DNA of 7,898 nt from contig JAMCTO010000099.1 of assembly GCA_023381095.1 (NCBI GenBank), positions 1-7,898 on the forward strand, read 5' to 3'. Origin of the DNA: Bacillota bacterium. GTDB taxonomy: Bacteria > Bacillota > Sulfobacillia > Sulfobacillales > Sulfobacillaceae. The translations under genes were made by a program, and so were the position numbers. The notes under the pieces were generated by a model, which made no database searches, was not told the DNA's origin, and was given only the letters and a program-made list of their open reading frames with translations. Below are positions 1-5,652 of this stretch, one piece after another (within the stretch, counting starts at the first letter, position 1; every line of letters begins with the position of its first letter).

Positions 1-527
1 GAACGCAGCAGATTATTGCGTACGAAACCGGAGTCGCCAATACAGTTGATCCATTGGCGGGGTCCTATTTTGTTGAAGCCTTAACCTCACAGTTGGAGAA
101 TGAAGCGGAGTCCTATTTTCAACGCATTGAGGAAATGGGCGGAGTCTTGGAAGGCATTGAAAATGGTTTCTTTCAACGAGAAATAGCCGAGGCTTCGTAT
201 CGATATCAAAAAGAATTGGAAAATCATGAGCAAATCATGGTGGGGGTTAATGCGTTTGTTGAGGAGGAGACCGATCGCATTTCTTTGCTAAAGATCGATC
301 CGGCAGTGGAAAAAAGCCAGGTGTCCCAGTTAGCGCGTTTCAAAGCGACCCGAGATAGCGGCAGAGTTGGCAAAGCACTAAACCATCTCACAGCGGCTTG
401 CCGAGACAGTCATGCGCCGATTATGCCGGAGATCATTGAGGCTGTCAGGGCTAGCGCAACCGAAGGTGAAATTGTACAATCAATGAAAGATGTGTTTGGA
501 GGTTGGCGTGAGCGTCCGGTATTTTAA
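1..527 (+). CDS. Acyl-CoA mutase large subunit (methylmalonyl-CoA mutase type), 3' end only
   Basis: The 5' part lies outside the window; the reading frame is open from base 3. The visible 174 residues match the C-terminal part of the coenzyme-B12-dependent acyl-CoA mutase catalytic subunit. An early block reads YETGVANTVDPLAGSYFVE, a hallmark of the substrate-binding barrel. Further on are an EMGG-x-EGIE-x-GF segment and a terminal EIV-x-x-MKDVFGGWRE tail. Family enzymes rearrange methylmalonyl-CoA to succinyl-CoA, or isobutyryl- or hydroxyisobutyryl-CoA to their isomers. The protein stops right after the tail, so no B12-binding domain is fused. This is the split architecture, which needs a separate small cobalamin-binding subunit, and that subunit is not immediately downstream here. 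The exact substrate cannot be settled because the specificity residues lie upstream. The family call is secure. Confidence 0.92.
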   Translation, partial: TQQIIAYETGVANTVDPLAGSYFVEALTSQLENEAESYFQRIEEMGGVLEGIENGFFQREIAEASYRYQKELENHEQIMVGVNAFVEEETDRISLLKIDPAVEKSQVSQLARFKATRDSGRVGKALNHLTAACRDSHAPIMPEIIEAVRASATEGEIVQSMKDVFGGWRERPVF

Positions 528-548
528 ACGGGGGGGCCATTAGGGAAT

Positions 549-710
549 ATGTCTACCGGAACCAGTTTAATTATCCCACCCCTGATGTTAGCAGCCATAA
601 TGCTGTTTGAGCGTAAGACACCAGGATTTAAAAGAGCCACCTCATTTTACGGGATTTTAGGGATCGCAATGGCGGCTGTAGGGTTGGCGATTGTTTCTCT
701 CGGACTGTAA
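549..710 (+). CDS. Small two-helix membrane protein, unknown function
   Basis: This open frame encodes 53 residues, starting MSTGTSLIIPPLML and ending AIVSLGL. There are two hydrophobic segments, at about residues 6-20 and 33-53, joined by a short charged linker (ERKTPGFKR). That is the profile of a helical-hairpin membrane protein whose basic loop would face the cytoplasm. It begins 21 bases after the mutase stop and ends 11 bases before a strong terminator, so it looks like the last gene of the mutase transcript. The ribosome binding site is not ideal: AGGGA at 542-546 is very close to the ATG, and the G-run at 530-536 is rather far. I recognise no family. The amphipathic layout and position argue that it is a real gene, but chance is not excluded. 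Confidence 0.6.
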   Translation: MSTGTSLIIPPLMLAAIMLFERKTPGFKRATSFYGILGIAMAAVGLAIVSLGL

Positions 711-721
711 GCAATCTCCTT

Positions 722-754
722 CGCCCTCACCGCCAATGCGGAGAGGGCGTTTAT
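722..754 (+). terminator. Intrinsic terminator after the mutase / small membrane protein
   Basis: CGCCCTC (722-728) pairs with GAGGGCG (743-749). After an A/A mismatch, CCGC (730-733) pairs with GCGG (738-741) across a CAAT loop. The 11 paired bases are followed by TTTAT. The 3' arm also contains GAGAGGG, which is positioned as ribosome binding site for the next gene, so the hairpin may also affect translation of that gene. Confidence 0.8.
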
Positions 755-756
755 CG

Positions 757-1272
757 TTGGCCCGGGTGAAGCGGTCGTTTCGACGATGTTTTTTGCGTGT
801 ATTCGGCAAGATTTTGAAAAAGCGTGCTATGCAGCAGTTAATGTGGTGGACTCAGGCCAAGTTTGTGGTCGCGGTGGTGGTGGTGGTCTTTTATCACGAT
901 TCCGTGCTCTTACTAGAACATAGCTATCGCCCTCGATACCCCTGGGGGTTGCCTACGGGATGGGTTCAGTATGGCGAGACTTTGGAAGCCGCAGCCCGGC
1001 GCGAAGTATGGGAAGAAGCGCAAGTGACCTTGGGGTCCTTGCATTGGTTATATGAAACATTTCCATCGCGGCGCCATTTGGAAGTCGCGTATTGGGCAGA
1101 AGCAACTCAAATTGGAACGCAGAAGGCATCGCTTGATGGGGAGATAACCGCGATTGCTTGGACTCCTTGGCCGGGAACTTTGCCTGACACCCTGCTCCCG
1201 ACGCAACGAAATATCATCCATAGGGCTGGGATGGAGCGTAATAACTCGCATCAATTGAAGAGCGATCCTTGA
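757..1272 (+). CDS. Nudix hydrolase
   Basis: This encodes a predicted 171-residue Nudix (MutT-like) enzyme, a family that hydrolyses nucleoside diphosphates linked to another group using divalent metal. The Nudix box runs from Gly68 to Val90 with the pattern G-x5-E-x7-REVWEEAQV. All catalytic acidic residues are kept (E74, R82-E83, E86-E87), but the usual glycine near the end is Gln89. Before it, HSYRP-x-YPWGLPTGW is typical of a Nudix subgroup that carries a basic, Arg/Lys-rich N-terminal extension, also present here (residues 3-24). That extension is why I prefer the TTG at 757, about 9 bases after GAGAGGG (741-747). GTG 766 is an alternative, and ATG 829 would lose the extension. A VVAVVVVVF strand (37-45) is encoded by a run of GTG codons. 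The substrate is unknown. The lipoprotein gene follows 43 bases later. Confidence 0.85.
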   Translation: MARVKRSFRRCFLRVFGKILKKRAMQQLMWWTQAKFVVAVVVVVFYHDSVLLLEHSYRPRYPWGLPTGWVQYGETLEAAARREVWEEAQVTLGSLHWLYETFPSRRHLEVAYWAEATQIGTQKASLDGEITAIAWTPWPGTLPDTLLPTQRNIIHRAGMERNNSHQLKSDP

Positions 1273-1285
1273 AACGCGAGTCAAA

Positions 1286-1317
1286 ACGTCGCACAATATG
1301 CATGGAGGTGTCGACGT
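1286..1317 (+). promoter_or_regulatory. Hairpin around the lipoprotein ribosome binding site and start
   Basis: ACGTCGCAC (1286-1294) can pair with GTG-T-CGACGT (1308-1317), giving nine pairs with one bulged T. The 13-base loop and 3' arm hold the ribosome binding site GGAGGTG (1304-1310), and the arm runs into the GTG start at 1316. If formed in mRNA it would hide the start site. Only pairing potential is visible; there is no evidence that it is used. Confidence 0.3.
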
Positions 1318-2407
1318 GCGGATCGGAGTTGGGCGGTGGCTAGTCGCCAGCATGATGTTATTGTTGTCTAGCGGCTGCGGGTGGTCTGCCCCCACTTCTG
1401 GTGCGAGCCCATACACGCTTCCGAAAGCATATCCTGGGGTGGCACACATCGCTCTTTCTGCCTCTCAGTCTCTGCTCCAAGGACATATCGTGGGAATCAC
1501 CGCTACAGGCCAAGAGTGGGCTATGCTGATTCAATGGACGAATGTGCCGTCTTCTTCCGCGATTTGGCGGATGAATCCGGATACCGGAAACTTGGTGGGG
1601 ATACCAGGCCCTAAGGTGGCAAAGGCTACTGCTCTTAGCCCTCAAGGATTGGCTTGGGTCGGTCCTAATGAAACGTGGCACCTAGGCCAAAGCCGAGTCA
1701 AATTGGAGGCCGATACGGCTGGTGTTTGGCAGGTATTCTGGCTAGGCAGCGGCTCTTGGGCCGCGATAGAACAATATCAATCGGAGCGCTGGCGGTATTG
1801 GATTTTAACTCGCAATTCGATTATCCAATCCGGAACTAATGCGGGGAAATTGGTTGGATTTGCGGCGCAACCTAATCGGGGATGGCTAGCAGCGGTCGCG
1901 GACCCCAACCTCGTGGTTTCGATTCGACACGATGGGCCTACGACCACATCTCAACTTCCAGGGACTCCGGTGCAGTTAGCGTTTTCCCAGGGAGAAGTGG
2001 TATGCCTGATTAGCACCACGACGAGCGAGCCCACATTGGCTAACCTCTTGTGGCAAAAAAATATTAAAACTGATGACACGCGTACTATCCCGATTCCAAC
2101 GGCATGGACGCCGACTGCAGCCAAAATCACACCATGGGTTGGGGGCGCCACCAACTTCTTTTGGTCCAGCTCGCATTCCCTGATGGTGAGCCTTTGGGAT
2201 CCCGCCTCTGACGAAGTTGCATTGGCTTCGTGGAATGTTTCTCGTGATACTTGGCATGTGATGCCGAACAGTTTGTTTCATGCTTCCCTGGCACAAAATC
2301 AGGCGCCTTATTTCCCTCTTTCCAAGGGTCCGGGCAATTCGGTGGTAATAGCCGATGGATTGGGGTTGGCGTGGTATTTGCCTACTAAGCCGTCTCTGCC
2401 TTTTTAG
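1316..2407 (+). CDS. Secreted lipoprotein, unknown function, probably beta-rich
   Basis: The GTG at 1316 is chosen because GGAGGTG ends five bases before it; an in-frame ATG at 1298 lies upstream of that site. From this start the protein has 363 residues. Its N-terminus is a short lipoprotein signal: basic residues at R2 and R7, a hydrophobic core (WLVASMMLLL), then the lipobox SSGC with Cys21 as lipid-modified residue. It should therefore sit on the outer face of the cytoplasmic membrane. The mature part is rich in Trp, Gly, Ser and Thr with short alternating hydrophobic stretches and turn-like blocks such as RMNPDTGNLVGIPG, WNVSRDTW and DGLGLAWYLP. This suggests repeated beta-sheet blades of a propeller-like fold. 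I see no catalytic motif and recognise no named family. It probably shares a transcript with the Nudix gene. Confidence 0.85.
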   Translation: MRIGVGRWLVASMMLLLSSGCGWSAPTSGASPYTLPKAYPGVAHIALSASQSLLQGHIVGITATGQEWAMLIQWTNVPSSSAIWRMNPDTGNLVGIPGPKVAKATALSPQGLAWVGPNETWHLGQSRVKLEADTAGVWQVFWLGSGSWAAIEQYQSERWRYWILTRNSIIQSGTNAGKLVGFAAQPNRGWLAAVADPNLVVSIRHDGPTTTSQLPGTPVQLAFSQGEVVCLISTTTSEPTLANLLWQKNIKTDDTRTIPIPTAWTPTAAKITPWVGGATNFFWSSSHSLMVSLWDPASDEVALASWNVSRDTWHVMPNSLFHASLAQNQAPYFPLSKGPGNSVVIADGLGLAWYLPTKPSLPF

Positions 2408-2418
2408 CGCTTGAACTG

Positions 2419-2447
2419 TTGAGGGTCAAAAAACAATATCGGATAAA
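2419..2447 (+). promoter_or_regulatory. Weak candidate promoter for the amidohydrolase
   Basis: TTGAGG (2419-2424) and GATAAA (2442-2447) are separated by 17 bases, each matching four of six consensus positions. It lies in the 86-base gap between the lipoprotein stop and the amidohydrolase start. An overlapping alternative is TTGAAC (2411-2416) with CAATAT (2434-2439). No terminator was found after the lipoprotein gene, so read-through is also possible. Confidence 0.3.
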
Positions 2448-2493
2448 TTGTTGGCGTCGTGAGTCGACATCACTAAAAAAGTAGGGGAACCTA

Positions 2494-4041
2494 GTGCCGA
2501 ATACCTATTGGGTGAATTTCAGTTGTTCTGCGCCCGGAGTGCAGGTAATGGTGACGGGACAGGGACGCATTGTTGAACTGGGCACCTTGTCTTTAATGGC
2601 TTCTCGCAACGTGACGGACCAGGTAATAGACCTAGAGCAAGCCTTTGTGACCCCAGGATTTTGGGATAGCCACTTCCATCTCCTAGAATACGGCAGAAGT
2701 TTTCGTCAACTCGTCATTGATCCCAATCAATCTTATTCATCGGTGTTAGAATCCGTACATTCGCGGGCTGCTCGAGAAAATGTGTCGGGAGTCTGGATTT
2801 TAGGCGGGGGATGGAATCCGCACCAATGGCAGCACGACCCTCGGGCGGTGGATTTAAGCTCTGTTAGCATGGGGCATCCAGTCCTTCTATTCAGTCATGA
2901 CTATCATTCGGCATGGATTAATCAAGAGGGCCTGCAACTGTTGGGTATTGGGATACAAACCCCGGCGGTCTCGGGGGGCGTGATTGAGCGCGATGTCCAT
3001 GGGCGGCCGACAGGCGTTATTCGAGAAAACCAGGTTGGGTGGGCAGTGTCGCATATGGAACCGCCGTCGCTCGAAGACAACATTCACGATCTGACCCAGG
3101 GAATGCGCCATGCAGCACGGTTAGGGATTGTTGGTGTGACCGCTATCGAACAGCCAGAATCGCTATTTGCGCTGCAGTCCATTACCGAGGACACATTTCC
3201 TTTGAAAGTGGAGGTTATGCTTCCACACCACACGTTAAACGCCATGGAACAGATGGGGATTCGCGGAGGGTTTGGAACGAACCGACTTCGTATAAAAGGC
3301 GTAAAACTATTTTGGGATGGGGCTTTAGGCTCTAGGACAGCTTGGATGAAGCAGCCATACCTGGGCGATGGTCCTAACCGGGGGGTCCCCGTTATGGACG
3401 CCGAGACGGCCTCAGGTATTTTAGGTCAGGCCACTCGCCTCAACTTAGCTGTGGCGATGCATGCTATTGGCGATGAGGCGGTTCACCAAGCCTTGTTAGC
3501 GGTTGCCCCCTATGTTTCGGATCAGGTGCCCCATCATCGCGTGGAACATGCCCAATTATTAAGCGATGATGATTTGCCACGGATCCAATCGCAAGTGGCG
3601 TTGTCAATGCAGCCGGTGCATATGATAGATGACTACCCTATTGCTCGCAGGTATTGGGGTGACCGCTGGCGGCAGGCATTTCGATTTGGATCTGTTGTCC
3701 GTCAAAACGCTTTGTTGCTATTGGGGTCTGATGCCCCGATTGCGTCGCCTGACGTGCGATTAGGGCTATGGATGGCTGTACACCGCGCTCCGCCGGATCA
3801 ACCACAAGCTTGTTGGCCTTTAGAAGAGAAGTTGACACCAAGAGCGGCCATGGAGGCATATACCCGTTGGCCAGCGGTGGCTGATGGACGCCGAAGCGGA
3901 CTCATACAACCGGGATATGCGGCTGATTTTACCTTGTGGCGTTACGATCCTGTCGAAATGTTAACACAACAATCATGGGAAAATCTTGAAGTGCTGGGAA
4001 CTGTCGTAAACGGGCATTTAGTATGGCGGCACAACACGTGA
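2494..4041 (+). CDS. YtcJ-type metal-dependent amidohydrolase (Amidohydro_3)
   Basis: This is a complete 515-residue protein, a normal length for the YtcJ/NfdA group of the amidohydrolase superfamily. The GTG start has AGGGG (2483-2487) six bases upstream. Metal-site features appear in the usual order. PGFWDSHFHLLEYG carries the H60-x-H62 pair. GVKLFWDGALGSRTA has Lys271, the likely bridging lysine. MHAIGDEA has His323, RVEHAQ has His352, and LLLGSDAPI has the catalytic Asp413. The C-terminus has the family ending LIQPGYAADFTLW followed by a short sheet with VVNGHLVW. The absence of a signal peptide suggests a cytoplasmic enzyme. Characterised relatives hydrolyse N-substituted formamides or similar C-N bonds; the substrate here cannot be predicted. 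The zinc-ribbon gene follows with no terminator between them, so the two could share a transcript. Confidence 0.93.
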   Translation: MPNTYWVNFSCSAPGVQVMVTGQGRIVELGTLSLMASRNVTDQVIDLEQAFVTPGFWDSHFHLLEYGRSFRQLVIDPNQSYSSVLESVHSRAARENVSGVWILGGGWNPHQWQHDPRAVDLSSVSMGHPVLLFSHDYHSAWINQEGLQLLGIGIQTPAVSGGVIERDVHGRPTGVIRENQVGWAVSHMEPPSLEDNIHDLTQGMRHAARLGIVGVTAIEQPESLFALQSITEDTFPLKVEVMLPHHTLNAMEQMGIRGGFGTNRLRIKGVKLFWDGALGSRTAWMKQPYLGDGPNRGVPVMDAETASGILGQATRLNLAVAMHAIGDEAVHQALLAVAPYVSDQVPHHRVEHAQLLSDDDLPRIQSQVALSMQPVHMIDDYPIARRYWGDRWRQAFRFGSVVRQNALLLLGSDAPIASPDVRLGLWMAVHRAPPDQPQACWPLEEKLTPRAAMEAYTRWPAVADGRRSGLIQPGYAADFTLWRYDPVEMLTQQSWENLEVLGTVVNGHLVWRHNT

Positions 4042-4064
4042 TTTCGACAGAGTGTGTCAGTATT

Positions 4065-4118
4065 TGTGGACATTTTGGGGATAACGTTGTGAAAAAACTG
4101 TGGATGGGGTGTGAATAC
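4065..4118 (+). repeat. Five DnaA-box-like 9-mers in one orientation, repeated every 11-12 bp
   Basis: The units are TGTGGACAT (4065), TGGGGATAA (4076), TGTGAAAAA (4088), TGTGGATGG (4099) and TGTGAATAC (4110). Start-to-start distances are 11, 12, 11 and 11, about one helical turn. Against TGTGGATAA, the reverse of the DnaA box TTATCCACA, they match 7, 8, 7, 7 and 7 of nine bases. T1, G2, G4 and A6 are invariant. Weaker partial copies stand in the same phase at 4053 (TGTG only) and 4132 (TGTGCCCAA). The array fills the gap after the amidohydrolase stop and precedes the zinc-ribbon gene. The repetition is seen directly; DnaA binding is inference, and another helically phased regulator is equally possible. 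Confidence 0.6.
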
Positions 4119-4204
4119 CGGCAGGAATTGCTGTGCCCAAACGCGAAAAACCAAAATACAGGAAATGTTGCCTTATTCCGGTGAATGAGGAGGGGGTTGT
4201 GGGA

Positions 4205-4459
4205 ATGGATGAACGGTGTCCCATCTGTGGCTCGGAAGATGTTGTTCCGACGGGGCCTCTCAATATCGAGGGAACGCGCGCGATGGTCACAGTGGTTGAG
4301 GGGCGGCAATGCACGTTATGTGGTAATTTACAAGTGACAATTCCTCAAACTATTTTAGTGCAACTTTATCCCTCCGGGGTGCGACATTTAACGCAGGCGC
4401 GACGACAACGGCTACAATTGCGCAGAAAGCAAAGACGCCAACACTTCGTCCCGCTATAG
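4205..4459 (+). CDS. Small zinc-ribbon protein with basic C-terminal tail
   Basis: The ATG at 4205 is preceded by a very strong ribosome binding site, GAGGAGGGGG (4187-4196), eight bases away, giving 84 residues. Two knuckles, CPICG (Cys5, Cys8) and CTLCG (Cys36, Cys39), make a four-cysteine zinc ribbon similar in spacing to YgiT/MqsA-type N-terminal fingers. The segment between them ends in MVTVVEGRQ, as in those fingers. After a TIPQTILVQLYP strand/helix, the tail (residues 60-79) is packed with Arg, Lys and Gln, such as RRQRLQLRRKQRRQ, which would suit nucleic-acid binding. The frame stays open upstream to a GTG at 4133 (108 residues, two more cysteines) with a weaker AGGA site, so a longer form is possible. 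No toxin partner gene is adjacent. The specific function is unknown. Confidence 0.78.
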   Translation: MDERCPICGSEDVVPTGPLNIEGTRAMVTVVEGRQCTLCGNLQVTIPQTILVQLYPSGVRHLTQARRQRLQLRRKQRRQHFVPL

Positions 4460-4480
4460 CCCCCATTTTGGGGGCTTTTT
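4458..4480 (+). terminator. Intrinsic terminator overlapping the zinc-ribbon stop codon
   Basis: AGCCCCC (4458-4464) pairs with GGGGGCT (4470-4476) across an ATTTT loop, followed directly by a T-run to 4480. The stem begins inside the TAG stop codon (4457-4459). It is directional: read on the minus strand, the hairpin is followed by TATAG rather than a T-run, so it would not end the opposing gene. Confidence 0.92.
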
Positions 4481-4574
4481 ATGTTGGTGAAGGATAAGAC
4501 CGGTTTGAAACGGGACGAACACGCCCTAGGCCATTTACTCTGAAAATAGCTGCAATCGTGGAAACACTGTTCGC

Positions 4575-4953
4575 TTAAGCAAATCTCCTTGGTTGCAATG
4601 AATAGTTAGCCGTCCGCGCCTCTAGTCGATTCGCCATTTCGTGGCGCCCGAGGATGTGATAGGCGGATGCCTCGCGTTCCAGAGTGAGAACTGGCCAGGT
4701 TTTCCCTGCCCAAGAGATCCGCTCAATCAGCGCGCGGGCAAGTTCGGCGTGGCAGTCCAATGTCCCGTCCGAAATGAGAGCGAATGTTATGCGATGTTCG
4801 GTATTGAACCGGCCATTCCATATAAGGTACCCATAGTCGCTGAATGACGTGTGCGCCCTCTGCACCGGCCTGCATTAATGCGTTCCTGACCAGATGCGGA
4901 GCGTCTATCTGGGCCTGGATCAAACGCCGGAACCACCCCGAAGGTCGAATCAT
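4575..4953 (-). pseudogene. Frameshifted orphan gene (about 126 residues if restored)
   Basis: On the minus strand an ATG at 4953 follows a good ribosome binding site (GGGAGGGAA). It opens a frame beginning MIRPSGWFRRLIQAQIDAP and continuing to about GAEGAHVIQ. Past that point this frame becomes Arg/Pro/Cys-rich and implausible, ending near 4723. An overlapping frame instead gives natural-looking sequence (SDYGYLIWNGRF, then CHAELARALIERI and LEREASAYHILGRHEMANRLE) to a TAA at 4575-4577. The second frame has a stop just upstream of about 4880, so the break falls roughly between 4880 and 4810. The total length, 379 bases, is one off a multiple of three. A sequencing error or programmed frameshift would look the same. 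I recognise no family with confidence. A faint likeness to replication-relaxation-type proteins (ALISDGT, WPVLTL) is speculative. No terminator is visible on its strand. Confidence 0.5.
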
Positions 4954-5027
4954 CGGTAAGTTCCCTCCCCACCCCAGACTGCTCGCTCAATTTACGGTAA
5001 TGCAGAGTGCGATATGAAGGATATCCT

Positions 5028-5042
5028 GTGTACAGTGTACAC
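5028..5042. promoter_or_regulatory. Operator-like palindrome GTGTAC-agt-GTACAC
   Basis: Two perfect 6-bp arms flank three bases. The site lies in the 276-base divergent region between the minus-strand broken gene (start 4953) and yjbQ (start 5230), where a repressor of either would bind. GTGTA/TACAC half-sites are known for YtrA-type GntR regulators, but those have a wider gap. CopY/BlaI-type boxes (TACA-N2-TGTA) also differ, because the gap here is one base. The binding protein is therefore unknown. Confidence 0.4.
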
Positions 5043-5102
5043 TAAGGCCAAAAAAATCAAATTTGCCAATGGTCTGTTTCTCGATGTTACTAATGCTATC
5101 GC

Positions 5103-5130
5103 CTATGATATGAGCATCGTTGTATCATAG
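5103..5130. promoter_or_regulatory. Inverted repeat CTATGATA / TATCATAG upstream of yjbQ
   Basis: Perfect 8-bp arms (5103-5110 and 5123-5130) are separated by 12 bases, so the half-sites are 20 bp apart centre to centre, about two helical turns. It lies 100 bases before the YjbQ start. The left arm contains TATGAT (5104-5109), five of six matches to a -10 box, though no convincing -35 box sits 17 bases upstream. It could be a dimeric operator or an RNA hairpin. A second, weaker hairpin, CCCGC...GCGGG, follows at about 5144-5166. Confidence 0.4.
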
Positions 5131-5229
5131 ATCTAAACTGAAAGCCCGCTGCGTGTCTGCGTGCGGGAAATCCGAACGCAAGCTTCCGTCTGGTGATAGT
5201 TCGAATTTTAAGTGGGAAAGGTGAGGGGG

Positions 5230-5625
5230 ATGTTTCGAGAACTCCAGATACAAACTGCTAAGCGTCGAGAGTTCATTGATATAACTCGTCTTATCTCAGA
5301 TACGGTCCAGGAAATTGGCGATGGCCTAGTGCTGGTATTCAGCCCTCATACTACCGCAGCTGTGACGATTAATGAAAATTGGGATCCTGACGTCCTTCAT
5401 GACTTTTTACTGTTTTGGGATCAACAGGTTCCCAAGGCCTTTCCGGGTTTCCGTCATGGGGAGGGCAACTCAGATAGCCATATTTTGACGAGTGTATTTG
5501 GACCATCAACAACTGTCATGGTTCACAACGGCAAATTAAAAATGGGACAATGGCAGGGCATCTATTTCTGTGAGTTTGATGGACCAAGAATGCGGACCTG
5601 TTGGATCCAGACGGTTGCCACATGA
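5230..5625 (+). CDS. yjbQ: YjbQ / UPF0047 family protein
   Basis: The ATG at 5230 is chosen because AAAGGTGA (5217-5224) lies five bases upstream; it gives 131 residues, the usual family length. Family signatures are all present. SPHTTAAVTINENWDPDV (residues 38-55) has His40, Asn48, Glu49 and Asp52. FRHGEGNSDSHI (74-85) has His76, Glu78, Asn80 and His84. The C-terminal QWQGIYFCEFDGPRMR block (107-122) is the strongest hallmark. The protein is a small, soluble, trimer-forming beta-rich fold. The E. coli member has been reported to show weak thiamine-phosphate synthase activity, but the physiological role is unsettled. No thiamine genes and no TPP-riboswitch core motif are seen around it. It appears to be a single-gene unit, preceded by the inverted repeats noted above and followed by a 244-base intergenic gap. 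Confidence 0.93.
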   Translation: MFRELQIQTAKRREFIDITRLISDTVQEIGDGLVLVFSPHTTAAVTINENWDPDVLHDFLLFWDQQVPKAFPGFRHGEGNSDSHILTSVFGPSTTVMVHNGKLKMGQWQGIYFCEFDGPRMRTCWIQTVAT

Positions 5626-5652
5626 TTGTCTCGTTTCTCCACAATTTAAATT

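Noticed and set aside
1048..1449. Minus-strand open frame of 133 codons across the Nudix/lipoprotein junction
   Set aside because: It is antisense to two well-supported genes, its protein is Arg/Pro/Ser-rich without a recognisable motif, and no better ribosome binding site supports it.
4065..4118. A chromosomal replication origin
   Set aside because: The 9-mers are phased and DnaA-box-like, but no AT-rich unwinding region, dnaA, dnaN or rpmH gene is present, so an origin call would go beyond the evidence.
3929..4314. Three overlapping minus-strand frames across the amidohydrolase end and zinc-ribbon gene
   Set aside because: They are mutually overlapping shadows of the plus-strand genes and the phased repeats, with no coherent protein features.
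5028..5042. CopY/BlaI-type operator
   Set aside because: Those boxes are TACA-N2-TGTA; here the halves are separated by one base, so I keep only a generic operator-like call.
5043..5229. TPP riboswitch upstream of yjbQ, suggested by the reported thiamine link
   Set aside because: The conserved CTGAGA core motif is absent, and the visible inverted repeats do not form the known fold.
4481..5229. Mobile element remnant around the frameshifted gene
   Set aside because: No integrase, transposase, terminal inverted repeats or target-site duplication could be found.
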